Shown: positions 36,444 to 48,383, numbered from the stretch's first letter. The stretch is 64,000 nucleotides of DNA from Symbiodinium natans (GCA_905221605.1 CAJNDS010000757.1:658887-722886), one strand, 5' to 3'. A program made the numbers and translations. The notes: generated by a model from the sequence alone, not told the origin.

Positions 36444-36836
36444 ATGTCGAAGTGTCATAGAGATGCCTCAGAGTCGAATTTGGATGACCCCAACTTGTCA
36501 CGTGACGTGCCAATTCGTTCGGTCGACACCACATTCGTGTCCGACCAGGTGGACATAGCCAAATCTAGCAGTAACAAGACTTGCGGCTTGACTCTAACTT
36601 CTAATCAGCGGTTGAGGATTCGTTGCCTCTCTGACTGGAGCGCCTGTAGCTTTGCCGCAGGTGTCATGTTGGTGCTTTTCCACATTTTTGCCGCGTTGCT
36701 TGCTTTGCAGTCAGGGCATTCCGGGCCTGAATTCCAAGCAGACTTCAGCTTTGCGGCGAGACGAAATAGAACCATGCTAGAGTACAGAGCCGCGTCGTAT
36801 TTGTTTACGACAGTGCCGTCTCGGAGTTTGAACTAG
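36444..36836 (+). CDS. Hypothetical small protein or exon with one hydrophobic segment
   Basis: A 130-codon ORF with a single helix-like hydrophobic stretch (about residues 72-91, AGVMLVLFHIFAALLAL). No family is recognised. It stands alone between repeats and a TA microsatellite at 37087-37109, and has no evident splice partner. It could equally be a chance ORF. Confidence 0.2.
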   Translation: MSKCHRDASESNLDDPNLSRDVPIRSVDTTFVSDQVDIAKSSSNKTCGLTLTSNQRLRIRCLSDWSACSFAAGVMLVLFHIFAALLALQSGHSGPEFQADFSFAARRNRTMLEYRAASYLFTTVPSRSLN

Positions 36837-37378
36837 ACTCCATTATAAAAAGACCGAACGCGGACGCATGTGTTGCAGTTTGGGTACTGCCACAAACTTT
36901 GGAAACCGCCATGTTGCAATCTCAGCCCGGGGCCGATACGACGCGGCGCAGCCGTGACCAACAGGCCAGGCCAGGGTTTAAGAGGATTCGGGTTTATGCT
37001 TTTAGGGTTCAGGGTTAGGGTGCTTAGGGTCTAGAGTTGAAGATGTTGAAGCGATGAGGGGCCGGAGGCACTTGTTGTCTTATCTTTTATATATATATAT
37101 ATATATATTGCCACGTCGCCTCAGACCGGTTGAAATCTGGTTCGAGCACGTGAATGTATCACCTTATCGTCTTATAGTCGTCTTCAACCTGCGTTCCGGC
37201 TCGAAAGAAGTAGCATGAAACCAAGTTGTGCAAATCAGGAATCTTCGCTGAGCCGCTGGGGCCTGACACGCTGAGGAAGCACCCTTGCCAGACCTCTCGC
37301 CCACTTCCGCACATCATGCCAGTGAGTCCGGCGCTCCGAGCTTGTTTGTCCTCACCCGTGCCGCTCGGCATTGCCTCC

Positions 37379-37761
37379 TCAGTGCTCCTGTTGAGCAAAG
37401 AGAGCTGCGACACCTTCTACCAAATCTGCCGCATGGTCCTTTGGCATTTGGCTCAAGCGGGCTGTAGCGCGAGCCAAGTCCTCTGGAGTGCACTTCTGTT
37501 GCTTCGCCTGCTTCGCAAGCTTTTCGGCCTGCTTCATCCAAACACTCGAAATTTTCTCCTTGGCCAGTAGATGTGGCATGTCTTTGTTAGCTGTCGCCAG
37601 AGCACACAGGACTGCATGTACAGGTAGTTCGCTTCGCTTCAGCTGCGTCAACCACATGGTTGCAAACTCTTCGTTCGCCTTCAGGAAGACAGCATGCTGG
37701 TAGGAGGGGCCGAAGCGCAACACGGCCGCCCGAGATTTCCGCAGGGCCAGCCTGCCTTTGA
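37379..37761 (-). CDS. Helical C-terminal exon of unknown protein
   Basis: The - strand reading after ACTTCAG at about 37762 runs about 127 codons to TGA at 37379. It is rich in Ala, Lys and Leu and clearly amphipathic (contains HAVLCALATANKDMPHLLAK and KQAEKLAKQAKQQKCT). The base composition is coding-like. It follows, on the same strand, the C-terminal exon of the large receptor-like gene, whose apparent stop is at 38514. It may be the last exon of a separate gene, or the cytosolic tail of that receptor if its 38.5-kb exon is spliced onward; I found no phase-compatible donor that settles this. Confidence 0.5.
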
Positions 37762-38513
37762 AGCCTGAAGTTAGTTCGCAGCTTGGGGGTCCCAGTTTGC
37801 GGGGGTCAAAGATCCCCTAGAAACCTAAAACCCATATGTGGTTGATCAAAATTCTGGGTCTTTTTGGGTCTATATTCTAGTATATTCCTCATCGTTTAGG
37901 GTACCAAAAGGGCCAATCATTTAGCTCAATCCCTATATAAAGCTTCAAGCTTCAGTGAAGGGTTGGACTTTCAGGGCCAGCTGAATGTGTTACAGCGGCT
38001 GACTGCGGAGGCAAAGGAGGGGACCGAGGCCTTGATGGTGTTCTGCTGAAAGGACCACGTCAACTGGATGTCCTGATGTGAACTTTTGCGAAAAACGAAC
38101 TTCGACATGAGATTACATGAGTATAGGGCCCCTGACCGCAGTCGCAGTGCGTGTCCTCATCTCCCGTTTGCGTAAAAAGTGGCAGCGTCATTCGAATCAT
38201 CCAAGACTTCACAGAACCTCAAGGCCAAGACACGCCCGCAGGGAGAAAGCTTTTTAGGTGCTGGCTTGAGATTTCAAGGCTTAGGGTTTAGGGTTTTGGG
38301 TTTTTGTGGCCGTACGTTTCACGTAGTATATCCCCCAAAATAGGATACTCCCTTCGTATCCAAAAGGGGGTCATAACTTATGGAAACCCCCAAAGCTGAC
38401 CAACTCTGCGGGAGGAGCCGATGCGCCGCATCAGGCCCTGATTTGAATTGGCTGAACTCTGCAAGGAGGCATCCCGGAGGTACTGAGCCTCGACTGTTCT
38501 TGGGGACACCAAC

Positions 38514-38887
38514 TCATGACCGGTGCAGGGATTCGGGCTGAGAGGGAGTATACGCATGAGCTCGGATTATGAGGCCGGGCGCGAGGACGTGGATCAGGAC
38601 ATAGGTGCAGCAAACCACCAGTAGAAGCAGCAGAAAAGCCGCAGTGCCCCGCGTGGCAGTACTCGAGGGGGTCAAGATCAACAACGCCGCGACGGCACTG
38701 AAGAGGAGGAAACGCACCATGCCGAGACTGACCTCTGTCTTCTCACATGAAGGGCTGGGCTTGGGGCTTGTCGGGTCCCTCCACATCCCTGAACCCCAAA
38801 CCGCCAACAGCACCTCCAGGACGTCCAGGACTTCGGCCTGATCATTGGCAAAGGGCCGGAACCAGGCGGCCATGGCGAGCTGGAGAC
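38514..38887 (-). CDS. Receptor-like gene: last membrane exon
   Basis: Starts after CCGTCAG (acceptor at 38888-38889) and completes the codon left open by the upstream exon, giving ...LSG then LQLAMAAWFRPFANDQ. It contains about three hydrophobic segments, including FLLFSAVAALLILT and AAFLLLLLVVCCTYVLIHVL, and runs to TGA at 38514. The intron between it and the upstream exon (39042-38888, GT-AG, 155 nt) consists largely of TTTAGGG-like units. Confidence 0.75.
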
Positions 38888-39042
38888 CTGACGGGGGCTT
38901 GAGGGGGCTGTCTGTTCAGGGTCTCTATAGGGGGGTTTAGGGTTTAAGGTTTAGGGTTTTCGGGTTTAGGGTTTTCGGGTTTAGGGTTCAAGGTTTATAG
39001 GGTTTAGGGTTTTCACGATGGACATATCGCACAGATGCCCAC

Positions 39043-39583
39043 CTGACAAGATCGGGAAGAACATGAGCTTCGCTTCGGGGGACTGTATGACGGACGTATA
39101 GGCCGTGACCATCATCAGGGCCACATCTGCCCGCTTGACTAGGATGTCCCACCACCAGTACTGGGGCTCGTAGCCCTTGATGAAGTATCCGAATTGCCGA
39201 TAGTTGTCGGGGTCTTGTCGGTCCGACAAGCTGATCAGCTGCCACGCCAAGGCCAATGGAATTCCTAAGCACCACAGGAAAAGTCCAGCAATAGCTATCC
39301 CTGCAGAAGGGAGGTGCGCATCGGACCAACACTCAATCCCAGGGCTTGGCAGCAGCCGGCTGCTCACCCTGTCCTCTTCGCGGATGGGGATGCACCAAAT
39401 CATGCGCAGGAAGGCCGACAGTAGTGTGGGCCAAAGTGACACCAGGCCGATCCATACCACTGGAAGGCTCTGCCGAGCAACCTGACCCAAGTGTGAGTTG
39501 GGTCTGAAGAGGCCAAACTCAAGCAAATCCAGCTCAATGCCCTCATCAAGGTCCAGCTCGTCGTCCGTGCACTTTTCTTCCAC
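39043..39583 (-). CDS. Receptor-like gene: transmembrane exon
   Basis: Encodes the acidic start LDLDEGIELDLLEFG, then several membrane segments (PVVWIGLVSLWPTLLSAFL, AGIAIAGLFLWCLGIPLAL, and the region after WWWDILVKRADVALMMVTAY). The motif KGYEPQYWWWDILVKR is of a kind common in the TRP-like membrane part of GCC2/GCC3 proteins of dinoflagellates (recalled from family knowledge, not searched). The exon ends TTG TCA G before GTGGGC at 39042. Confidence 0.8.
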
Positions 39584-39679
39584 ATCTCACCTTGGAGCAC
39601 AACAGGGGTTCTGTGGCCATGTGTGGCCTGTCTGCACTGACTGATCTGACTTTACAAGCCCAGTCACGCGGGATTCTGG

Positions 39680-39960
39680 ATTTCGGCACGTTCAGATGGG
39701 ACAGGCATATCCTCATCATCGGAATGATCCGACCGGGGGCAGCTGACCATCTTGCGCTGATGCGTAGCCTGGGGTATCACAGCTAGGGTCGTCTTTGGTT
39801 TGCTGACGTCCTCCGTGGTGTCATCCATCCTCTCCAAGCTCTCCAGTGAGGCTTGCTCTGCGTGTTCTGCATTGAAATCCAGCAACAAGACATCCTCGAG
39901 CTTCACCTTTCCTTCCGGGTCCGCGGCATGCTCGTCGGAATTTCGGGGACCTTCCGCTGC
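39680..39960 (-). CDS. Receptor-like gene: acidic cytoplasmic exon
   Basis: Begins after CCATCCAG (39961-39963) in phase 0. It reads AAEGPRNSDEHAADPEGKVK and then LLDFNAEHAEQASLESLERM, an acidic, helix-rich stretch without membrane segments. It lies between two membrane-rich parts, so it is probably a cytoplasmic loop. The downstream donor is not resolved; the frame stays open to about 39664. Confidence 0.6.
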
Positions 39961-39985
39961 CTGGATGGGGAAGGCAGTGAATCCG

Positions 39986-41248
39986 AGAGTTAAGAAAAAT
40001 TAACTCTGAAGTTAATGGCCCGGCATCGGGCAGGCGCGACCCCCCTTAGGTCCAGCACAATTAACTCTCGATTTAATTGGCCTGCTACGTCGCGCGACGC
40101 ACCATGCCATCCCAGCAGGCTGCTCAAGGACAACAATTGAATCAGGATTTACTTGTTTCTGCTAGAATTAAATCACGATTTAATTGTTCCCCCTACCTTT
40201 CAACAATTAAATCACGATTTAATTGTTCCATCTACCTTAATGATAATAGTAATAGCAATAATAATAATACTAATACTAATAATAATGGTAATAATAATGG
40301 TAATAATAATAACAATAAAGAATATTAATAATAGTAAGAATAATAATAATAAGAGTAATAGTAGTAATAATAATAATAATAGTAATAGTAATAGTAATAG
40401 TAATAGTAATAATAATAGTAATAGTAATAGTAATAGTAATAGCCAAATAATAATAATAGTAATTGTAATAGTACAATAGTATAGTACAAAATAATAAAAG
40501 TAATAATAGTAATAGTAATAGTAATCGTTATAGTAATAGTAATAATATAATAGTCATTTAATCATAGTAATAGTAGTAATAGCAATGCAATAGTAATAGT
40601 AATCGTAATAGTAATAGTAATAGTAATAGTAGTAATAGTAATAGTAATAGTAATAATAGTAATAGTATAGTAATAATGATAATAGTAAAAATAATGGTAG
40701 TAAGTAATAGTAATGATAGTAATAGTAATAGCAATAGTAATATAATAATAATATAAGAATAATAAAAAATAGTATAGTAATAGTAATAGTTTTAGTAATA
40801 ATAATAGTAATAGTAATAGTAATAACAATAGTAATAGTAATAGTAATAGTAAGTAGTAATAGTAATAGTAATAGTAATAGTAATAGTAATAATAATAGTT
40901 AGTAAAGTATAGTAATAATAATAGTAAGTAATAGTAATAGTAATAATAATAGTAATAGTAATAAAATAGCAAAAATAATACTAATGGTAACACTAATAAC
41001 AATAGTAATAGGAATAGTAAGTAACAGGAAAAAAAAAAAAAAAAAAAACATTAAACCATGATTTAATGGTGCAAATAGGTACCAATTACAGGAAAGGCTG
41101 CCAGACCATTAACTCAGGATTTAATTGTTTGCCGGTCGAATGCAAAGAAAAACGATTAAATCCAGATTTAATTGTGTTTTCGGAGGGGCCAAGGTAGGTC
41201 GAGGTAGGTCAAGACCCAACCCAAACCCAACAGTTAAATCAGGATTTA
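39986..41248. repeat. TAATAG/AATAGT microsatellite framed by eight short palindromes
   Basis: 40240-41030 is a long degenerate (AATAGT)n / (AAT)n microsatellite. Around it lie eight short inverted repeats with consensus ATTAAATC-NN-GATTTAAT: 39986-40007, 40058-40079, 40166-40185, 40202-40227 (12-bp perfect arms), 41049-41068, 41108-41125, 41155-41172 and 41235-41248. All lie in an intron of the receptor-like gene. Tyr- and Leu-rich readings here are artefacts. Confidence 0.85.
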
Positions 41249-41439
41249 GTTTTTTTTACTTCTGGATTCATTGGTTTTTCCTGGATCCCGGCCACGCATG
41301 CCTCCAGCCCCTCCTGAGCAGAACGCGCCTTCTTCTTCTTCTTCTTTTGCAGCCGCCTCGACGCCCTCTCACAGAAGGCCTCAGGAAGTTCCAGGGAGTC
41401 ATTGTTTACAGGATGGCTTTACTACACTCCCTGCTGGAC

Positions 41440-41599
41440 CAGCTTTGCGGCTGCCATCGGCACAGAGAAGGCGCTTTCCAAGTTTACGAACACCGCCAGC
41501 CTTGGGGTCTTCTTTGGCTGCCTGCGGCTTCGGCAAGCTGATGTCCAGGATCCCAGATGCCTCCAAGTCTTTCCAGGGAAGGCGGGCCTCCTCCGGCAC
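41440..41599 (-). CDS. Receptor-like gene: cytoplasmic exon
   Basis: Acceptor GAAAGCAG at 41600-41602. It reads VPEEARLPWKDLEASG and ILDISLPKPQAAKEDPK, continuing ...LQDSMDE from the upstream exon in phase 0 across a GT-AG intron of 108 nt. The downstream donor is uncertain, with phase-0 candidates at GGT|GTTCGT, AAG|GCTGGC and CAG|GCAGCC. The next exon is about 1.5 kb away, beyond the microsatellite. Confidence 0.6.
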
Positions 41600-41707
41600 C
41601 TGCTTTCAAGGCTTGGAGGTGTCGTTTATTACGGTTTAGGGAGGTTTAGGGCTTATAGGGTCAACAAGGCGATTCTGACCGATCCAACCGTTTGCCCCAA
41701 CGCCCAC

Positions 41708-43824
41708 CTCATCCATTGAATCCTGGAGTTGCTTCAGCGCCTTGTCTTTAGCTTTGCGCCTTCTGCCAGCCTCACTGAAGGGGTGGCCGAAGTGTCTTGC
41801 GACGGGGAGGAACAGGAAAGCGACCACTGCACAGAAGCAGACGGTCCCAAGCCCCATGATCAGAGGCAGAATGAAGTAGTAGGTGCCCACTGCCAGGCTA
41901 CTGGCACCGGCCCCTAGCAACTCTTGCCCAACGCACGAGGCAGCATAGTCGACGGAGGACGGCATCGGCAACAGGGTAAAGGAGTCGAAGATTCTTCGCA
42001 TGGCAACACTGACCTCCACTGGCCACATCAGAAATGGCACGCCCTCTTCGGGGTCCGTCTCCGAAGCCCAGAGACGGACCTGGCTGAGATCAAAGACTGT
42101 GAGGACTGAACAGGCCGCCAGCCACTGCGTGGCAATTCGTATCATCGAAGTGTGCAGCTTGCCGCTGCCCCGCACAGCAGCAGTGGCCGCCATGGACGCA
42201 ACAACGAAGTTAAGAAGGACTTGGGTCAACGTATTCAGCAACACAGATGACGCAAGCAACAGGAACGTCCACTCGCAACGGGCGCAGGGTTGCTGGAAGG
42301 CAGGTCGTGCCCAGCCTAGAGGGCAATCAGCACACAGCATGCCGGTCGAGCCATCTGCGCATTGATTTCCAAACACTCCTATGCAGTTGGAGACGTTGCC
42401 TGTATCATTCAAACACGCCTCACCACCCAGGCATGCGCTGGAGCCAAGGTCTGTCAGAACGTTGCACTTGACCACATTGACCGTGCTCGTCCGGAAGAAG
42501 CCTGGCTTTGCAGCAGGTGGAACATGGGCTCCGGTCTCCAGGAAGCCACCAAGGCAATGCAAGTTGGCATGGGCTCCGCAGCTGGTGCATCTTGCAAGGT
42601 GTCCTCCGGAATCCAGCTCAGCAAAGTGTCCATTAGTGCAGAAGCATTCGGCCAGATCGGTCGATCCATTTACACTGTCGCCATTGGTAGGGCATTGAAA
42701 TGGGCATGTCTTCTCGTTGCCATCGGCATTCTTGTATCGCCCACGTGGGCATTGCTGACACTGCGAGCCGACCGCATAGTAGCCGGCCTGGCAGATGCAA
42801 TCGGACTTCGAGCCCGACTTCCTGGGCGAAGTTGCACCATCTTGGCAAGCAACATGCTCCCCTGTCCCGGGACAATAGAAGCCTGATTTGCAGTCCGTGC
42901 AGCGGCCGTTGTCCTCGGCAAGGCCGAGCTGGCATCGGCACTCAGCTGCAGAGGTCGTGCCTTGCTCCAATGTCGTCCGGAAAGAGGGACAAGCTGAACA
43001 CAGAGTGTTTCCGGTTGCAGGCTTGTAGGCGCCAACTTCGCAGGCAGAACAGCCTGTCCCCTCCTCAAAACTGTAACCTGGGCTGCATTCGCAGTCAGCC
43101 TCACTCACAGGAACAACTCCTGCAGGCACGGACCTGTGCTGGGGGCACTCCAATAAGGTGGAGGTTACGAGAGGCTCCGACAGATGCAGCGACAGAAGTG
43201 TCCCTAGCGGATCCTCTTGTAGCACGGCTTGCATCACGGACTGCAAGACAGTCAGGTCGAGGTCTGTCGAAGCGAGCACAACCTCGTCCACCCCACGATA
43301 CCTCACATCCACGACCAACACAAGAGAAGACTGCAAACGGCGGGCACCTTCTGTACCGTCCAGGAAGTTTAGTTGGATGGCACCGGCGGGAACACGAGCC
43401 GTGTCGGAAAAAGACGTCACCACAGCTCGCCGTAGCACCGAACGCAGCTGGTAAGGGTCCATTCTCTCAGACACTTGAGAAATGGAGACCTCCACGCGGA
43501 GTGTTGGCACGTCTGCCATGCTTGTTGTCATGTTGCTGGCATCACGATGATGGGAATCGAGAGCCAAGCTTTCCTGCACGACACAAGACACGTTCGATCC
43601 TGATCCGCGGGAATGCGTTGTTCTGTTCCCAGCACAGGGAACACAGTCTTCGTTGCCGTGCAGTGGCTTGTAGAATCCCACTTCACAGGGAGTGCAGGAC
43701 TGGAGTACGGCCGAAAAGTAGTACCCCTTCGCACACACGCAATCATCCGCGGAAACAGATCCCAAACTTGCTGTCGTCTCTCCGCCTGCGCATGGAAGCT
43801 TCTGGGCTGAATGATGTGGCCCGC
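41708..43824 (-). CDS. Receptor-like gene: GCC2/GCC3 modules, SEA-like stretch and first membrane helices
   Basis: 706 codons. It has repeated GCC2/GCC3 (ephrin-receptor-like) cysteine modules such as CTPCEVGFYKPLHGNEDC, CSACEVGAYKPATGNTLC and CQQCPRGRYKNADGNEKTC. Between the first and second modules is a region of alternating strands ending in RRLQSSLVLVVDVRYRG that resembles SEA-type domains (guess). The C-terminal third has at least three membrane segments (WTFLLLASSVLLNTLTQVLL, WLAACSVLTVFDL, YYFILPLIMGLGTVCFCAVV). N-glycosylation sequons are frequent before the first helix, so the N-terminal part is extracellular. The upstream intron (44032-43825) is GC-AG, 208 nt, and joins FYCPG to GGPHHSAQKLPC in frame. 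Confidence 0.9.
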
Positions 43825-44032
43825 CTGGCACAGGGACTGGCTCTGTGTTGAAACTGCTACTGTGCAACTTGTCATGGCCTACTATAGGGGCTGGACGCGT
43901 GTATGGGGGTGTTGCTTTTCAGGTGATCCCGTCGCTTCACTAGGGTTTTGATGCCATGCATATTACCAGCAAAGCTTGGGGTGTCGCTTTACACTGTAAA
44001 GCTTCGCTTGGCATCCGAACCAGAAGGTCCGC

Positions 44033-44564
44033 CTCCTGGACAATAAAAGCCACGTGCACAGGCTTTGCACTTCGAAGCGATGACAAAGTGTCCGGAAGGG
44101 CAGCTGACCTGTAAGTAGCCTGCTGGTGCTCGAAATGAGGAGCTTGAGCTACAGTCTGCATCACTGGGGCACCAACACATTTGATAGAGCCCTGGGCTGA
44201 GTTCCATGCCAAGAACACCCAGATTGATGCGCAGACCGCTTTCAACGTCTTGGTCTAACGGCGCCTTCCGCAGGTAAGCACGTGCATCGCGGCAGCCAGT
44301 GCTGGTGTCGGCAGTCAAGAGGAAACTATCATTGACTGCCAAGGCAATGCCGGCCAAGCTCACCTTGCAACTGCTGCCAAGTGTGCAGTCTGTAATCTGC
44401 TCAAAGGGCCCATGCACAAGTAGTGGGCCCACGGTAGCCTTGAAGTCGCTTGCTTGCTCGCACGACAACAAATCAATTGGGCGGCAGAAGCACATCTGGT
44501 AGATTCCAGGCGGGGCGTACACAACGGCCATCTCATTGATGTCAAATAAAAGGTTCGCACCGTC
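44033..44564 (-). CDS. Receptor-like gene: two CWC modules and start of a GCC2 module
   Basis: Acceptor TTGCCAAG, then DGANLLFDINEMAVV. It contains GIYQMCFC and GLYQMCWC, the seventh and eighth copies of the module described under findings, and ends in KCKACARGFYCPG before a GC donor. It joins the upstream exon (ending EYT at 45303) in phase 0 across a 738-nt GT-AG intron. Confidence 0.85.
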
Positions 44565-45302
44565 CTTGGCAAGCAATAATCAGTAGGCAAGGCTTGCATA
44601 GCTGTCTGCGGAGACCCCATGTGAATCTCCAAACAATTGCCACAGACCATTTCAGGGCAGTTTACATTTCCCCTGTAAAACTATTAAAACTATTGCTTTG
44701 TTAAAAAATGTCCCCTGTAAAACTATTGCTTTGTTAAAAAATGTCCGAAGATGCCGGTGTCCTGGGCTTACCGGCTGCGACGTTTTGCGAAAGTTGTGCT
44801 ACCCTAGAGATGGAAGACGGCGCTCGTGTGGCAGTATCCTTCGCGGACTGGTAAGTACTGGGTTTCCTTTCCCACAGGGTCTCAGCTTGCAGGTTAAAAG
44901 CATGCATTCGATATGGGGCCTCTAGAATCCACGAAAAGAGTAGCGACACTCTGTGCTTGCAACTGAGACATGCCATGTTCCCACTGGCAGGCCTGAGTGA
45001 AAGCGCACTGAGAGTTAGTTGTCCACAGACCGACCGCGACGGACGAGTCCTTGAGTCATGTCCAAAGTCCATGGCAACCCACCCGCGCGACAGCGTAAAG
45101 CACCACCCGAACGAGCCCCGCGTCATGCAAATGAGCATCCGTAGGGCTGAGTTGATGCCATCCGAACACCCCACACACATCTCGTGACAATATTCAAGAA
45201 ACATGTTCTGCACTTAGCTACAACATGTAGCAGCTCATCACAGAAGCCACCCGACAAATCCCTCTTCCAATCTCTCGGAACACGCTGCGGCAGCCTAGTT
45301 AC
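44565..45302 (-). other. Intron with a small tandem duplication
   Basis: This 738-nt intron of the receptor-like gene holds a local tandem duplication at about 44669-44747 (CCCCTGTAAAACTATT... twice). The 159-codon - strand ORF that spans it is probably not translated. Confidence 0.5.
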
Positions 45303-48037
45303 GGTATACTCAGCGATTCCACCTGCAGGAAAACCAGGCAAAGCAGAGCCCATGCCACAAGCTTCGAGAATCATCACTTTGTCGCCTGCTAGTGCACCAA
45401 CAAATTCGAGGCCAGTGAGAACACAAGGCTGCCCGACGGAGCACGATGCCTCTTGGTTTGTCCGTGGCCCTTCCACCCGCAATCTGCCAGCAGAAACAGC
45501 AAACTCCTCGAAAGCACAGGGCGCTTGACCCCCACACCAGCAAAGAAAATATCCCGTATCACTTGCATCGAGAGAAACTCCATGGTCAAGCTGCCTGTAC
45601 GCATCTGACGCACCGAAGCTCAGAGCGAAGACCGCGCTTGACACATCATCTTGTTGAACGATGCCAATGGCATTCTGATTTGCAGGGGAAAGCATGAGCA
45701 TCGAGGAGACCAACGTGCCGCAGGCAGTGCTCACTGACACTTGCCCAACGAGAGATCCCACACCTTGGAAGGGCGCTAGGCCCGCACAGTCCTGGCCCCG
45801 CACGCAGGTGAAGCTGTGGTTGGCGAAAGGCCCCACCACTTCGAGATGCCCTGCTGCGATCTGAAAGCTTTCAGGGCGTGTGCACATGAGCCCAGGCGTA
45901 CTGGCACACCAGCAAAGGATATAACGGCCTCCCGCAGGCGCGAAACCCACAGCCTCGCCCTTCCAGACATACCGCCGGCCTTGATCAACCGCGGGCTGCG
46001 ACACGCCCTCATTTGCTACGTAGGGTACAGGCTGGCTGGACCCCGCGCAGCCGGACATGGCTAAGGCCATACGGTGCCCGTCATGCAGCTGGTATCCTGT
46101 TATGTTCACCGAACATTCGTGCCCAGCCGTGCACTGCAGCACCTGCCCCGCATGTGGACGGATGCACAAATCCTCCTCGCTAGCAGCTTCACTCTCGGTG
46201 GTGGAGCCTGGGATGCAGTCGATGCAAGCTGTGCGCGAAGTCGCTCCGGATATATTGCTCCACGTTCCAGCAGCGCATGCCTGGCAATCAGCATTACCGG
46301 CCTCTGGCTTGAACCTGCCCGGAGGACATGGCTCGCAGACACCCGACACGGCGAAGTAGCCCTCTGCGCAGATACAGTCTGTTACTTTGCTGGCGGCTTG
46401 GGCCAAGGTGACGGTCAAATGCGGGCATCGTTCCTTGTGGCCACCAAAGCAGAAAAAGCCTTGTTCGCATGGCTGGCAGTCAGAATTCGTGGAATCTGGA
46501 CTGATATAACCAGCTGGGCAAACGCATTCTCCAGCGGACACTGCACCCTGTTGCAAGGTTGTCCGGGTTTGGCTGAGGCCTCCACCTGCTGCTGGGCAAC
46601 TTGTGCAGCTAGAGTTACCGACGGTCTCCTTGTAGCTGCCAAGATGACATCTCGTGCAAAGGTCAGCATAAGGCTCCATACCATATGAGCACTGGCAATC
46701 AGCCAAACTGCGGATGTGCCCGGGCGGAAAGCTCCCTGCCTCCGGGCAACTGATGGTCTCGTTGGTGACAGCCGTGCTTTCCACGGTGGCAAGTGCCAAC
46801 TCGCCTGGAAGTTTGATGGCCCAAGCCTCGAAAGGGTCTGCCAGGAACTTGGCATACGCTTCATGGGCGGCCTCCTCCTCATGACTGGAGAAGATGTATC
46901 TGACATCAGCTGATGTGGCCAAAATCTTGAGCGAGGCTCGTCCAGTATCCAGACCCACGTATTCCTCTAGGAAAGGCTTGAGCTCAAGGAGCTTCTCGGG
47001 CTCCACCTGAATGTTTCCGCTGAAGACGAAAACAGTGGCCTCGGCAGGCCCTTGCATCTGAACCACGGAGGCTGTGAGCTCTGTACAGTTAAAGACTGGC
47101 GATGTGTCCACATCCACCTTACCGCTCGCACAGAAACACTGTCCCTCACCAATGGCTCCAGCCAAGGAGGTGGTTTCTGCGGGACATTGGCCGTCACAGT
47201 GGTGATTGCCCACCTGCTGCTTGAAGGATCCAGCAGGGCAAGGCAAACAAACTTCAAGCTGGGAGTCCCATCTGAAGCCACGCCGGCAGGTGCAGTTCTG
47301 ACGAGAGCTTGACTCCGAAGGTGAAGTGCTCCCATGCGGACAAGGCTGCAGTTTGCCGTCCTGTCCTCCAGCGCAAAAAAAGCCGGGAGGGCATTCTTGG
47401 CATGTTCGCGACCTCCCCACTAGCTCATAAGTACCGGGAGGGCAGGACACTTGCAAATGCACAGCTGTAGCACGATATTCTGAGATTTCGCAATCTGTAG
47501 AATGATGGCACCAGCACAATTGGACAACCTCAGGAGCAGCCCCTTGCAATGGCAGCAACCCCAAGTCAAAGACGATCTTGTCTGACGAACCATCAGCTGC
47601 AGCTTGCTCATTGTAAGCATAAAACGGCTGTGCATTTGGGAAAGTTGCAGACGGCCTTGAAGTGCCGCATTCCTGCATGGGTAACAGCTTGTCGCCAACT
47701 GCAAGCCCCGAACCTTGCAGCCCAGAGACAATGCAGTGAGAGGAGAAATCGCATTGAAATGCCTGACCCAGCAAAGGCCCAGTCAGTCGAACCAAGCCCA
47801 CGAGAACTTGGAAGTCGCTAGCAGCCTCACAGCTTGTGTTGCTGTGTTGCCTGCACCAGCACATGGTGTACATACCTGGAAGATCTGTGAGGAGCTGCAT
47901 GCTGCCATCGGCATTTTGAAAGAGGAATCTGTGTGCATCAGATGTCTCAGCATACTGCCCAGGAAGACCCACAAGGAATGGGCCCTGGCCGCACTCTGAC
48001 AGGAAAGTTAGGCGGTCCGCTTCCCGAAGGCTCACAC
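45303..48037 (-). CDS. Receptor-like gene: main cysteine-rich ectodomain exon
   Basis: About 912 codons without interruption. Alternating units: CWC modules (GMYTMCWC, VVQLCWC, GRYILCWC, GYFLCWC, each followed by an AG-x-L-x-V-x-GP strand and a C-x5-C pair) and GCC2/GCC3 modules (CPPGFFCAGG, CLPCPAGSFKQQVGNHHC, CHLGSYKETVGNSSC, CEPCPPGRFKPEAGNADC). There is one non-cysteine globular stretch (contains ILATSADVRYIFSSHEEEA). Cysteine content and sequons mark it as extracellular. Its 5' border is the end of a GA-AG intron (48171-48038), and its 3' border is GAGTATACC before GTAACTAGG. Lengths of all adjoining exons keep one frame. Confidence 0.9.
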
Positions 48038-48171
48038 CTTGGAAACTTGTCTTGAAATGGAACTCTTGAATTTTCAAGGTAGTCATGAAAATTCCTACGT
48101 TTCCTATACTTCCCAGGCTGATTCAAGAACTCAAGAATGGAAACGCTAATGCGAAAAGTGATCCCAGGCTC

Positions 48172-48294
48172 CGTCCAGATGTACCTGACAAGTTTGGCCC
48201 TGCAGGCATCTCGCCTCTTGACCAGTATACGGCCCGAGTACACGTACGTGACCGGCTGGAACTATGTAGTCTGCCTCTTGGCAGGTCTCGTGGC
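48172..48294 (-). CDS. Receptor-like gene: short exon between GC-AG and GA-AG introns
   Basis: 41 codons (contains YIVPAGHVRVLGPYTGQ and CLQGQTCQVHLD). It completes the CWC module started upstream (CWCG|GHETCQEA) and hands over to VSLREADRLTFLSECG. Both borders were fixed by aligning with the other copies of the module. Its length of 123 nt keeps phase 1. Confidence 0.8.
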
Positions 48295-48383
48295 CTGTCA
48301 AGGATGCATGCTGCAGGACTGTCAATGTCATGCCACTCCATCAACTCTATCAGCATGCTTGCAACTGTCCCTTGCAAAAGTGC

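Noticed and set aside
40153..41002. Asn/Ser-, Ile/Thr- and Tyr/Leu-rich ORFs
   Set aside because: They are translations of the AATAGT microsatellite in an intron.
42700..43851. 383-codon + strand ORF
   Set aside because: It is antisense to the cysteine-rich receptor-like exon, whose frame has clear domains and splice borders.
44734..45213. 159-codon - strand ORF
   Set aside because: It lies mostly in an intron that is well defined by the flanking module sequence.
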